From NCBI RefSeq assembly GCF_014205215.1, contig NZ_JACHNC010000001.1:4345001-4409000 (forward strand): a stretch of 64,000 nucleotides of DNA, read 5' to 3'. The position numbers and the translations under genes were made by a program. Under the pieces are notes generated by a model. It was not told where the DNA came from. It did not search any database and was given only the letters and a program-made list of their open reading frames with translations. The stretch comes from Actinoplanes lobatus. Its GTDB lineage: Bacteria; Actinomycetota; Actinomycetes; Mycobacteriales; Micromonosporaceae. Positions 34,359 to 41,811 of the stretch are shown piece by piece (the stretch's first letter is position 1; every line of letters begins with the position of its first letter).

Positions 34359-35327
34359 ATGCTCACTGAACTGGGTCTGTCCACCTGGGACGAGACGGTG
34401 TATCGAGCAATGCTCCAGAGTCCCAGGGCCGGTGTGGCGCAGTTGGCCGCACAGCTCGAGGTCGACGAGCCGGCGGTCCGCGGCGCTCTGGACCGGCTCC
34501 TCGATCTCGCGTTGCTCCGCAGTTCCGACGACGGCCTGTGCGCGGTGAGGCCGATGGCGGGACTCATGTCGCTGCTGGACCGGGCCGAACGCGAGGTGAC
34601 CCTTCGGCAGCGCCGGCTCGAAGTGGCGCGGCTGTCCATCGCCACCTTCGCCACCGAGTTCTCCCACCAGGCCGGCACCGACCTGATCACCCGGCTGGAA
34701 GGCATCGACGCGGTCCGGGACCGGCTCGTGGAACTGGCGCAGGAGGCGAAACACGACTGCCTCAGCTTCAACAGCGGTGGCGCGCAGGCGCCGGACATCA
34801 TCGACGCGGAGAAGCCGCTCAACCAGCAGGCCCTGGAACGCGGGGTGCAGATCCGCGAGATCTACCAGGAGAGCTTCCGCAACGACCCCGGCACGCTGGC
34901 GCACGCCGAATGGATGGCGCGGCTCGGCGGACACTCCCGGACCGTGCCGACACTGCCGATGCGCCTGGTCATCGTCGACCAGCGGACCGCCCTCGTGCCG
35001 ATCGACCCCGACGACCCGCGAGCCGGGGCGCTGGAGATCAGCACACCGGGCGTCGTGGCCGGGCTGATCGCCCTCTTCGAACACATCTGGGCTTCGGGCC
35101 GCCCGTTCGGCGAGGCGGCCGCCCGGGACCAGCTCGGCCTGACCACCCAGGAGCGTGGCCTGATCGAACTGCTCGCCGAAGGCCACACCGACGAGTCGGC
35201 CGGTCGCAAGCTGGCGATATCCACCCGCAGCGTGCAGCGGACCATGATGGTGCTTACCCAGCGGCTCGGCGTCAGCAGCCGGTTCCAGGCCGGGGTGGAG
35301 GCGACCCGGAAGGGTTGGGTGCGCTGA
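34359..35327 (+). CDS. TrmB-like/LuxR-type transcriptional regulator
   Basis: A 322-residue protein: N-terminal TrmB-like winged helix (about 1-70; GVAQLAAQLEVDEPAVRGALDRL), a middle ligand or phospholipase-D-like region (100-240), and a C-terminal LuxR-type HTH (about 258-315; LTTQERGLIELLAEGHTDESAGRKL). Such regulators are numerous in Streptomyces and Actinoplanes and often sit beside small peptide or export genes, as here. The ISAs1 insertion lies directly upstream and probably cut its promoter. Confidence 0.85.
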   Translation: MLTELGLSTWDETVYRAMLQSPRAGVAQLAAQLEVDEPAVRGALDRLLDLALLRSSDDGLCAVRPMAGLMSLLDRAEREVTLRQRRLEVARLSIATFATEFSHQAGTDLITRLEGIDAVRDRLVELAQEAKHDCLSFNSGGAQAPDIIDAEKPLNQQALERGVQIREIYQESFRNDPGTLAHAEWMARLGGHSRTVPTLPMRLVIVDQRTALVPIDPDDPRAGALEISTPGVVAGLIALFEHIWASGRPFGEAAARDQLGLTTQERGLIELLAEGHTDESAGRKLAISTRSVQRTMMVLTQRLGVSSRFQAGVEATRKGWVR

Positions 35328-35375
35328 GAGGCCGCTTTCAGAGGCGCCTTTCGAGGCCGCCTGTTGTCACTGTGC

Positions 35376-35513
35376 TCAGTTCCACCTGGGAGGCGGGGGT
35401 GAGTTCCGGCCCGGACTGTAGGCGGTACCCAAGTCCACGGTGCACTGACCGAAAACGATCAGCAGACTGAGCGCCGACAGCGCGAGGGCGAGATTGTTTC
35501 GCCAAATTCTCAT
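35376..35513 (-). CDS. Possible 45-residue small membrane or secreted peptide
   Basis: An ATG-initiated frame of 45 codons: basic start MRIWRNN, hydrophobic stretch LALALSALSLLIVFG (8-22), one Cys (24), then a polar tail with four prolines ending RWN. No good ribosome site is seen before it, so expression is uncertain. It lies between the TrmB/LuxR regulator (convergent) and the MFS gene (divergent). It could be a signal-type peptide or chance. Confidence 0.35.
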   Translation of the reverse strand: MRIWRNNLALALSALSLLIVFGQCTVDLGTAYSPGRNSPPPPRWN

Positions 35514-35574
35514 GGTGGTAAATATTGGGAAGTGTCGCGCTTGGTGGTGTCCCGGCGCGGGCTACCGTTCCCGG

Positions 35575-36768
35575 GTGACCGAGACCGCCGCCGCCCAGGG
35601 CCAGACGCTGCGCCAGCTCGGACCGACCGTCTACCTGCCGTCGGCGGTCTACTCCACCGGCATCGGGGCAGTCGCGCCGGTGATCGTGCTGACCGCCACC
35701 GGCCTCGGCGCGTCCCCCGCGGTCGCCGCGATCGTCGCCGGGCTGCTCGGCCTGGGCCAGATCAGCGGCTCCCTGCCGGCCGGCGTGCTGATCTCCCGGG
35801 TGGGGGAGCGGCGCACCATGCTCGCCGCCGCCGGGCTCGCCATCCCCGCCCTGATCTGCTGCATGCTCGCCCCGAACGTGCTGCTCCTAGGAGCGGCGGT
35901 CGCGCTCCTGGGAGTGTGCGGTTCGGCGTGGGCGCTGTCCCGCCACGCCTACCTCACCGAGGCGGTCCGCCCCGAACTGCGCGCCCGCGCCATGTCCACC
36001 CTCGGCGGCGTCGGCCGGATCGGCACGTTCACCGGCCCGTTCCTCGGCGCCGCCGCCATGCACCTGGCCGGGCTCGACGGGGCGTACCTCGTCGCCGTCA
36101 CCGGAGTCGGCCTGGCCACCGTCGTACTGATCGTGTCCCCGCCGGTCCCGCACGACCGCGCCGTACCGGCCGGAACCGAACGCCCCGGCCTGTGGACGGT
36201 CATCCGCGACAACCGGCACACCCTGCGCACCCTCGGCGTCGGCGTACTGCTGGTCGGCGCGCTGCGCGCCTCCCGCCAGACCATCGTCCCGCTGTGGGGC
36301 GTATCCCTCGGCCTCGACCCGGCCACCATCGGCCTGATCTACGGCGTCTCCGGCGGCGTCGACATGCTGCTGTTCTATCCGGCCGGCAAACTCATGGACC
36401 GCTACGGCCGGCGGTGGGCCGCGGTCCCCGCGATGACCCTGCTCGGTGTGGCACACGCCCTGCTGCCGCTGGCCACGGGCGCGTTCGGCCTCACCGCGGC
36501 GGCGCTGCTCATGGGCCTCGGCAACGGCCTGAGCGCGGGCCTGGTCATGACCCTCGGCGCGGACGCGTCCCCCGCGGCCGGGCGCGCCGAGTTCCTCGGC
36601 GCTTGGCGTCTCTGCTCCGACATCGGCCAGGGCGGCGGCCCCCTCCTGATCGGCGCGGTCACCGCGGTCGCCTCCCTAACAGCCGCCGCGATCACGGTGG
36701 GCGGCGCGGGCCTGCTCGCCGCGGTCCTGCTCCACCGATGGATAAAACCCCATCCCCAGTACGCGTAA
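35575..36768 (+). CDS. MFS transporter
   Basis: A 397-residue protein, about 12 membrane segments; GTG 35575 chosen because the upstream 27 residues are polar and Cys/Trp-rich, unlike a leader. Motif A after TM2 reads GVLISRVGERRTM, and the middle repeat has GKLMDRYGRRW. Probably a drug or metabolite exporter. Together with the neighbouring regulator and peptide frame it could form a small regulated unit; this is inference. Confidence 0.85.
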   Translation: MTETAAAQGQTLRQLGPTVYLPSAVYSTGIGAVAPVIVLTATGLGASPAVAAIVAGLLGLGQISGSLPAGVLISRVGERRTMLAAAGLAIPALICCMLAPNVLLLGAAVALLGVCGSAWALSRHAYLTEAVRPELRARAMSTLGGVGRIGTFTGPFLGAAAMHLAGLDGAYLVAVTGVGLATVVLIVSPPVPHDRAVPAGTERPGLWTVIRDNRHTLRTLGVGVLLVGALRASRQTIVPLWGVSLGLDPATIGLIYGVSGGVDMLLFYPAGKLMDRYGRRWAAVPAMTLLGVAHALLPLATGAFGLTAAALLMGLGNGLSAGLVMTLGADASPAAGRAEFLGAWRLCSDIGQGGGPLLIGAVTAVASLTAAAITVGGAGLLAAVLLHRWIKPHPQYA

Positions 36769-36782
36769 AGCACACCGCCCAC

Positions 36783-36872
36783 CCCACCGTGCCCGACCCC
36801 TCGCCCGCCTACCGCATCCCTCGCTCGCCCCACCGTGCCCGACCCCTCGCCCGCCTACCGCATCCCTCACCC
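36783..36872. repeat. 45-bp direct duplication
   Basis: Two tandem copies (36783-36827, 36828-36872) beginning CCCACCGTGCCCGACCCC, differing by a few bases at the end. Non-coding. Confidence 0.85.
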
Positions 36873-36990
36873 GCCCGCAAAATCCCCGGCCTCTCTCACT
36901 CCACTCAATCCGTCACCCGTGGTCCTCGGGTTGTGCCCGTCCTCGCGTGTGCCCGCCCTCCTGCCCTCGCGTCTCGGGGCTTTCCCCATT

Positions 36991-37038
36991 GATCTTGGAC
37001 GTTTGTTCACCGCGTTTGGTGGGTGAGCGTCCAAGGTC
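36991..37038. repeat. 48-nt palindromic element, copy 3
   Basis: Arms GATCTTGGACG and CGTCCAAGGTC (one G-T type mismatch), inner TTCACCG and TTGGTGGG. Confidence 0.85.
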
Positions 37039-37092
37039 GTCGCAGTTGGGGAAGTGTGAGTCGTTGCAGGGCGGACCCGCATGTCTCGTCCT

Positions 37093-37140
37093 GATCTTGG
37101 ACGTTCGGCCGCCGCCCTGGGTGGAGAGGCGTCCAAGGTT
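37093..37140. repeat. 48-nt palindromic element, copy 4
   Basis: Arms GATCTTGGACG and CGTCCAAGGTT; starts 102 bp after copy 3. Confidence 0.85.
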
Positions 37141-37196
37141 GTCGTGGTTGGGGAAGTGTGAGCTGGTGCGGGGATGGATCGCGCGCGCCTCGTCCT

Positions 37197-37244
37197 GATC
37201 TTGGACGTTCGGCCACCGCCCTGGGTGGAGAGGCGTCCAAGGTT
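37197..37244. repeat. 48-nt palindromic element, copy 5
   Basis: Differs from copy 4 by a single base (CCACCG for CCGCCG) and lies 104 bp after it, so copies 4 and 5 arose by tandem duplication. Confidence 0.88.
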
Positions 37245-37317
37245 GTCGCTTTTGGAGAAGTGTGAGCCGTTGCAGGGATGGGCCGCACGCCTCGTCGCGA
37301 TCTTGGCGTTCCCCACT

Positions 37318-37465
37318 CTGATCTTGGGCGTTCCCCGCCGCCTGATCTTGGGTTTTACCCGCCGCCTGATCTTGGGTGTTTGTGCACCGTCTGGCCCTGG
37401 GCGTTTGTGCACCGTCTGGCCCTGGGTGTTTGTGCACTGTCTGATCTTGGGGATTTGTCCACCGT
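37318..37465. repeat. Ladder of 24-25-bp half units of the palindrome
   Basis: Units beginning CTGATCTTGGG or CTGGCCCTGGG repeat at 24, 24, 25, 25 and 25 bp. Each equals the left half of the 48-nt element, without its right half; the last unit runs into full copy 6. Confidence 0.8.
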
Positions 37466-37490
37466 TGTCGGTGGGGGAGCGTCCAAGGTC
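37443..37490. repeat. 48-nt palindromic element, copy 6
   Basis: Left arm GATCTTGGGGA is diverged, right arm CGTCCAAGGTC is kept; inner CCACCG and CGGTGG pair. Confidence 0.8.
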
Positions 37491-37546
37491 GTCGTGGTTG
37501 GGGAGTGTGAGCTGTTGTGGGGGCGACGGATCGCGCGCCTTGGCGC

Positions 37547-37594
37547 GATCTTGGGTGTTTGGCCACCGCGCTTGGTAGGGGAGCGTCCAAGATC
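37547..37594. repeat. 48-nt palindromic element, copy 7
   Basis: Left GATCTTGGGTG, right CGTCCAAGATC, inner CCACCG and TTGGTAG. 104 bp after copy 6. Confidence 0.8.
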
Positions 37595-37647
37595 GCCATG
37601 GCTTGTGGAAGTGGAGGGTGGGTGAGTGGGGTCTGGAGGGGGTGTTG

Positions 37648-38403
37648 TTAGACGTCTATCAGCAACAGGCCGTCGCCTATCAGGCCTACGTCGGGGTCGC
37701 CCTCGTAGGGGGCGACCTGCAAGGTTCGCTCGCCGTCGACCCGGAAGAGCTGGCCGATCTCGAAATCGTGGCCCTCGGCCAGCATTCGGGCCAGGTGGTT
37801 GAGGATCATGGCGGTCTGCTCGATCCGCGCCGGCGGGACTCCGGCGATCAGGTCCGGGCGACCAAATTTGATCATGCCTCGGGTGTGCACCGGATGCCCG
37901 AAGCCGGGACGGCTGTCGGTCTCCGCGACCAGCCCGACATCCCGCTGGATGACGAACGGCCGGTGCGCGTCCAACCCGGCGACCTCGTCACCCGGGTGCC
38001 AGCTGTGCGTGTACACGTCCAGCACCGCGAACGCCCCCGCCTCGGCCAGCAGCCCGGCCACCGCCCAGCCGAGCTGTAGATGGGTCAGGTCGGACGGGTC
38101 GTCGACGATCAGCCGGATCGAGTAGCACCACGTCGCGGCGTCCAGACGCTCCGGGTCGGGCAGTTCCCGGGCCGCCACCTGCCGCAGCGGCCCCGAACGC
38201 CACCCGTCGAACCACTCCGGGTCGTCGGAATACCGGTGCTGACGCAGGTCCAGCGCGGCCAGCGGCGCCGACGGCGGGGCGCCGACCTTGAGGTCGAGTC
38301 CGCTCAGCACGTCCCGTTCGGCGAAGGCGACGAACATCGTCGACGCCGGGCGGCCGGTGGGGCGGAATGCCGGGCGCGGCCACGGTTCGATCAGAGTGCT
38401 CAC
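37648..38403 (-). CDS. Hypothetical 251-residue protein
   Basis: Cytosolic, acidic, no membrane segment. Recognisable features are only a VVYTHSW-like strand (VLDVYTHSWHPGD) and HTRGMIKFGRPDL near residue 185, which vaguely recall DUF4261-type proteins. ATG 38403. Third-position GC is typical of real genes. It lies downstream of the sigma/membrane-partner pair on the same strand with an 18-bp gap, so it may be their third gene. Function unknown. Confidence 0.65.
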   Translation of the reverse strand: MSTLIEPWPRPAFRPTGRPASTMFVAFAERDVLSGLDLKVGAPPSAPLAALDLRQHRYSDDPEWFDGWRSGPLRQVAARELPDPERLDAATWCYSIRLIVDDPSDLTHLQLGWAVAGLLAEAGAFAVLDVYTHSWHPGDEVAGLDAHRPFVIQRDVGLVAETDSRPGFGHPVHTRGMIKFGRPDLIAGVPPARIEQTAMILNHLARMLAEGHDFEIGQLFRVDGERTLQVAPYEGDPDVGLIGDGLLLIDV

Positions 38404-38421
38404 CTGATCATCCTGCCAGCG

Positions 38422-39405
38422 TCAGCCCCGGTAGGTGATCCCCGCGGCAAACCTCAGGATGCGTTCCCGGCCCAGCGGAATCGTCCGTTGATCCCACTCG
38501 ATCCGCAGGGTGCGACCGCCATCCAGGTCGATGTCGAAGATCCCGGCGTCGACATTCAGACACGCCTGCTTGCCGCCGATGATCAGTCGCTCCCCATGTG
38601 GCCTGGGCTCGAACTCCTCCTCCAGGACGTAGACGCACAAGCCCTCGGGCTGCTGCTGCTTGCCGGACATCTCCTGCGGAACCTGGCAGACCATGGTCGG
38701 GCTCACGTACTGCGGAGCCATGCCGGCAATGTGCTCGGCGAACGTGAACGTGGGTAGCGCCGGCGGAACCACGCCGGGCTCGCTGCCCAGTTCCCGGGCG
38801 AACCGGAGGACCTCCTCCTCGCTGTACGGTCCGAGGCTCGTCACCTGGACCCACTTGTCCTCGCCTGTCTTCCAGCGCACGCCCACATATCGGTAACCGG
38901 GAGCCGCGCCGTCGTAGTCGTCGGCGGTGTGCACGATCGCGGGACGGTCGCCGATCGTCGTGGAGCTCTCGGCGGTCGCCTCCACCTCCCACTCCGGTTC
39001 CAGCGGACCGAACTCGGCGGCCAGCATCTGAGTGTCCTTCTCGTAACGCAGGACCTGGTTGGGGCCCATCATCTCCAGTGTGGTCGGGCCCACCCCCTCC
39101 GGAACGTAGCCTGGTCGTAGGTCGAAGACAGGCATCGGCTCCCATGGTCCGAGACCCGACATGTCCGGCAGCGAGGGGCCCGGTGCGGCCGGAACACCCG
39201 ACGACGAACCGTCCCCGTTCCGGATCACGAGTGGCACGGCAAGTACCGCTGCGGCCGTCACCACGGCCACTCCGGTCGCCAGCCACCGACGGCGGCGCTG
39301 ATCACGTCGTACCCCTTGAATGGTCTCGGTCAGTAGATCGGCCGGCGGCATCGTCTCCGAGGCCCGGTCCCGAAGGGTGATCCGAAGGTCGTCCTCGAAG
39401 CTCAT
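38422..39405 (-). CDS. Single-span membrane protein, likely partner (anti-sigma-like) of the SigE-family factor
   Basis: 327 residues: a cytosolic N-terminus (about 1-42; FEDDLRITLRDRASETMPPADLL), one membrane span (43-60; ATGVAVVTAAAVLAVPLVI) and a long extracytoplasmic part. This is the layout of the proteins encoded after SigE-family sigma genes in actinomycetes; many lack a classic zinc anti-sigma domain, and so does this one. It starts 25 bp after the sigma stop. Probably holds the sigma factor at the membrane; not proven. Confidence 0.75.
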   Translation of the reverse strand: MSFEDDLRITLRDRASETMPPADLLTETIQGVRRDQRRRRWLATGVAVVTAAAVLAVPLVIRNGDGSSSGVPAAPGPSLPDMSGLGPWEPMPVFDLRPGYVPEGVGPTTLEMMGPNQVLRYEKDTQMLAAEFGPLEPEWEVEATAESSTTIGDRPAIVHTADDYDGAAPGYRYVGVRWKTGEDKWVQVTSLGPYSEEEVLRFARELGSEPGVVPPALPTFTFAEHIAGMAPQYVSPTMVCQVPQEMSGKQQQPEGLCVYVLEEEFEPRPHGERLIIGGKQACLNVDAGIFDIDLDGGRTLRIEWDQRTIPLGRERILRFAAGITYRG

Positions 39406-39430
39406 GCCGGCACCTCCGTGCTGTTCTCAG

Positions 39431-39931
39431 TCATGGGTTCGATTCCTCTTTCGTGGCCTGCGCCAGGCCGGCCCGCAACCGGGCCAGAGCACGAGCGGCA
39501 TGGACCCGCACCGTGCTGGGCGAACAGCGCAGCACCTCAGCGATCTGCCGGTCGTCGAGATCCTCGTAGTACCGCAGCACCATGACCGCCCGCTGCGCCC
39601 GGGTGAGAGCGCCGAGCCGGGACCAGATCTCGTCGCGCAGCGCCTGCCCCTCGGCGAAGTCACCGTCGACGGGCGCGTCCGGCACGACGCCCGGGCGCTC
39701 CCCGCTGGACCGGCGGCGCAGCCACGAGACGTGCGATCTGACGATGGCGGTCCGCACGTACCGATCGGGTTGGTCTGTTTCGATCTTTGGCCATCGTCGA
39801 AACGCCTTGACCAGCACCTCTTGCACCAGATCCTCGCCGAGGTGCCGATCGCCGCAGATCAGATAGGCGAACCGTCTCAGCGAGTCACCCCGATCCCGCA
39901 CGAACTCCTCGAACCCGCTCCGCACTGGCAC
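39431..39931 (-). CDS. SigE-family RNA polymerase sigma factor (ECF group 4)
   Basis: 166 residues. Region 2 opens FEEFVRDRGDSLRRFAYLICGD and continues HLGEDLVQEVLVKAFRRWPKI; region 4 is ALTRAQRAVMVLRYYEDLDDRQIAEVLRCSPSTVRVHAARAL. This is the SigE-family group frequent in Micromonosporaceae. It is the promoter-proximal gene of a leftward operon with the membrane protein and possibly the hypothetical gene at 37648. Target promoters unknown. Confidence 0.92.
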   Translation of the reverse strand: MPVRSGFEEFVRDRGDSLRRFAYLICGDRHLGEDLVQEVLVKAFRRWPKIETDQPDRYVRTAIVRSHVSWLRRRSSGERPGVVPDAPVDGDFAEGQALRDEIWSRLGALTRAQRAVMVLRYYEDLDDRQIAEVLRCSPSTVRVHAARALARLRAGLAQATKEESNP

Positions 39932-40028
39932 TCCCCGCCGTCGATCGCTCCGTCAATTTCTAGGACGCGCCGGCGAGCCGGATCCGCTTACCCCTCAGCC
40001 GGTGACACCGCTTTCTACAGTGGCAAGG

Positions 40029-40313
40029 ATGCGGATGAGCTTCGATGTAGGTGCCGAGGAGCGCCACACCGTGGTGTTCTCGTTCAACAAGTTCTGGGGT
40101 GGCCTGTCCATCACGGTGGACGGTCACGAGGTCGTCAACACCGTACGGATAGCCTCGTTGAAGCTGGTCAAAAGGTACAACCTTGTGGTCGGGGCTCGGG
40201 AACAGCACTTCGTGACGATCGAGCACCATCGGAAGCTGCTCTTCGCCGGCCTGCGGGATCAGCCGGTCCATGCGTACGTCGATGGGGTGCTCGTTGCGGA
40301 GGGTGTCGCCTGA
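40029..40313 (+). CDS. Hypothetical 94-residue protein
   Basis: A small beta-rich protein (MRMSFDVGAEERHTVVFSFN, FWGGLSITVDGHEV, KLLFAGLRDQPVHAYVDG), resembling a single immunoglobulin-like or PH-like sheet; no assigned family. ATG 40029; another ATG two codons later. Unlinked in operon terms. Function unknown. Confidence 0.6.
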   Translation: MRMSFDVGAEERHTVVFSFNKFWGGLSITVDGHEVVNTVRIASLKLVKRYNLVVGAREQHFVTIEHHRKLLFAGLRDQPVHAYVDGVLVAEGVA

Positions 40314-40409
40314 TTTCCCGTCCTTATCCCGGCCTTAACGTTCACACAGCGTGCCCATAGTGATCTTCGCGGGATGGTTCACCCGTTCCGATCGACAGGA
40401 GGGGAAGCC

Positions 40410-41048
40410 GTGAAGAAGAAGATCACCGTGGCGATGTTCGCCGCTGGATCGCTGGTCGTGCTGGGTTTCGGGGGCGCCGCGCTGGCGGAGGGCTCGGATG
40501 ACGGTCGGCCGCGGGCGGTCGCCTCGCCATCGGCTACGGCGAGTGAGTCGGTCGACCCGAGTGAGTCGCCCAGCCCCAGCGGAACCGTGAACTCCACCGT
40601 GCCGGCCGGCGTCGGCGTGACCGCCGGTGAGGCGCGGGCCATCGCGCTCCGTGCCGTCCCGGGCGGTGTCATCGAATCGGTCGAGCGGGAGACGGAGCAC
40701 GGCCGGATCGTCTGGGACATCGACGTGGTCGTCGGCGGCGTCGAGCATGACATCGACGTGGATGCCGCCACTGGCGAGATCACCCGCCACCGAACCGACG
40801 ACGACCGGGACGGGAAGAGCCGTACCGACGACGGTGGGCGTGTACGGAGCGACGACAGTGGCCGTGATGACCGGGCTGACGACAGCGGCCGATCCCGGAG
40901 TGACGACAGTGGCCGCGACGACCGGGCTGACGACAGCGGCCGATCCCGGAGTGACGACAGTGGCCGTGATGGCCGCAACGACGACAAGGGCCGTGACGAC
41001 GCTGGCGACGATCACGGTGGTGACCGTAACGGCAGCGACGACGACTGA
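40410..41048 (+). CDS. Secreted PepSY-domain protein with Asp/Ser/Arg repeat tail
   Basis: 212 residues from GTG 40410, preceded by a strong AGGAGGGG site. A signal peptide (about 1-28, VKKKITVAMFAAGSLVVLG) is followed by a PepSY domain (about 68-128; VTAGEARAIALRAVPGG and WDIDVVVGGVEHDIDVDAATG) and a C-terminal 80 residues of DDSGRDDRADDSGRSRS-type repeats. PepSY domains inhibit or modulate peptidases or sense the envelope. The two-component genes at 41812-43742 lie beyond the repeat region; PepSY proteins are often their targets, but no direct link is visible. Confidence 0.85.
   Translation: MKKKITVAMFAAGSLVVLGFGGAALAEGSDDGRPRAVASPSATASESVDPSESPSPSGTVNSTVPAGVGVTAGEARAIALRAVPGGVIESVERETEHGRIVWDIDVVVGGVEHDIDVDAATGEITRHRTDDDRDGKSRTDDGGRVRSDDSGRDDRADDSGRSRSDDSGRDDRADDSGRSRSDDSGRDGRNDDKGRDDAGDDHGGDRNGSDDD
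40846..40973 (+). repeat. 51-bp tandem repeats in the PepSY tail
   Basis: Units encoding SDDSGRDDRADDSGRSR recur about 2.5 times, in frame, differing by few bases. Confidence 0.85.
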
Positions 41049-41118
41049 TCGGGCGTCGCTCGCGGCCGCGCCTCACGCCCGCGGCTGATTGCGCTCGCCT
41101 CCGCCGCCCTCGCACGCG

Positions 41119-41166
41119 GATCTTGGACGCTTGACCACCGAATGCGGTCGTCGATCGTCCAAGATC
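41119..41166. repeat. 48-nt palindromic element, copy 8
   Basis: Perfect 11-bp outer arms GATCTTGGACG and CGTCCAAGATC; inner CCACCGAATGCGGT. Confidence 0.88.
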
Positions 41167-41336
41167 GCGGCGGGGGCGGTTTTGCGTGTTGCTTGTGCTT
41201 GGCTGCGCACCTTCTTCGCTGTCCGCAACGCCCGGATCCTTGGATGACTGGCCAATGGTTCTGGTGGTCGTCGCCTTGATCGCGTGGGGTTGGCGTTGCG
41301 TTGTGCCTGATCTTGCGCGTCCGCTTCTTGGGGCGC

Positions 41337-41384
41337 GATCTTGGGCGGTTGACCACCGCCTCGGGTGGTCGATCGTCCAAGATT
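41337..41384. repeat. 48-nt palindromic element, copy 9
   Basis: Arms GATCTTGGGCG and CGTCCAAGATT; inner arms GACCACC and GGTGGTC. Confidence 0.85.
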
Positions 41385-41440
41385 GCGGCGAGGTGGTCCT
41401 GCGGCCTTTCGGTTATTGATGGCCCAAGCCCTTGGCCTGC

Positions 41441-41488
41441 GGATCTTGGACGCTTGGCCACCGAATGCGGTTGTTAATCGTCCAAGAT
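41441..41488. repeat. 48-nt palindromic element, copy 10
   Basis: Perfect 11-bp outer arms as in copy 8; inner CCACCGAATGCGGTT is almost the same as copy 8, so these two are recent relatives. 104 bp after copy 9. Confidence 0.88.
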
Positions 41489-41495
41489 CGTCGGC

Positions 41496-41718
41496 GTCGG
41501 CGAGGCGAGGGCGACGGCCAGGGCGAGGGCGACGGCGAGGGTGACGGCGACGGCGACGGCGACGGCGACGGCCAGGGTGAGGGTGAGGGTGAGGGTGACG
41601 GCGAGGGTGACGGCGACGGCCAGGGTGAGGGTGACGGCGACGGCGACGGCCAGGGTGAGGATGACGGCGACGGCGAGGGCGACGGCGGGGGCGAGGGCGA
41701 GGGCCGACGGTGAGGGCG
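41496..41718. repeat. Purine-rich hexamer tract
   Basis: About 220 bp of GACGGC, GAGGGC, GAGGGT and CAGGGC units, strand-asymmetric (almost no T on the plus strand). The plus frame encodes only Glu/Gly/Asp runs. Treated as non-coding. Confidence 0.85.
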
Positions 41719-41811
41719 AGGGCGACGGCCTGGGCGAGAGGTGCGGTGACTGGGAGGGACAGGGTGGGAGGGACGGGGAGGTGGCGGGGTGGGTGGGCCT
41801 GCGTGGGAGGG

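Larger units (their letters stand above)
36769..37647. other. Gene-free 0.9-kb region with tandem and palindromic repeats
   Basis: No credible gene. It contains a 45-bp direct duplication (36783-36872), five full 48-nt palindromes, and between the third and fourth a ladder of 24-25-bp half units (starts near 37318, 37342, 37366, 37391, 37416, 37441). The spacers between full copies also share sequence such as TTGGGGAAGTGTGAG. Confidence 0.8.
41049..41811. other. Gene-free 0.76-kb region with palindromes and a purine-rich repeat
   Basis: No credible gene. It contains three 48-nt palindromes (copies 8-10) followed by the hexamer tract at 41496-41718. The last 100 bp precede the stop of the leftward histidine kinase. 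Confidence 0.75.

Noticed and set aside
36991..37594. Repeat array resembling a CRISPR
   Set aside because: Repeats are palindromic over the full 48 nt, spacers are related to each other rather than unique, half units occur, and there are no cas genes.
38422..39405. Calling a zinc-binding anti-sigma domain in the sigma partners
   Set aside because: No HxxxCxxC motif is present in either partner protein; the role rests on gene order and membrane layout only.
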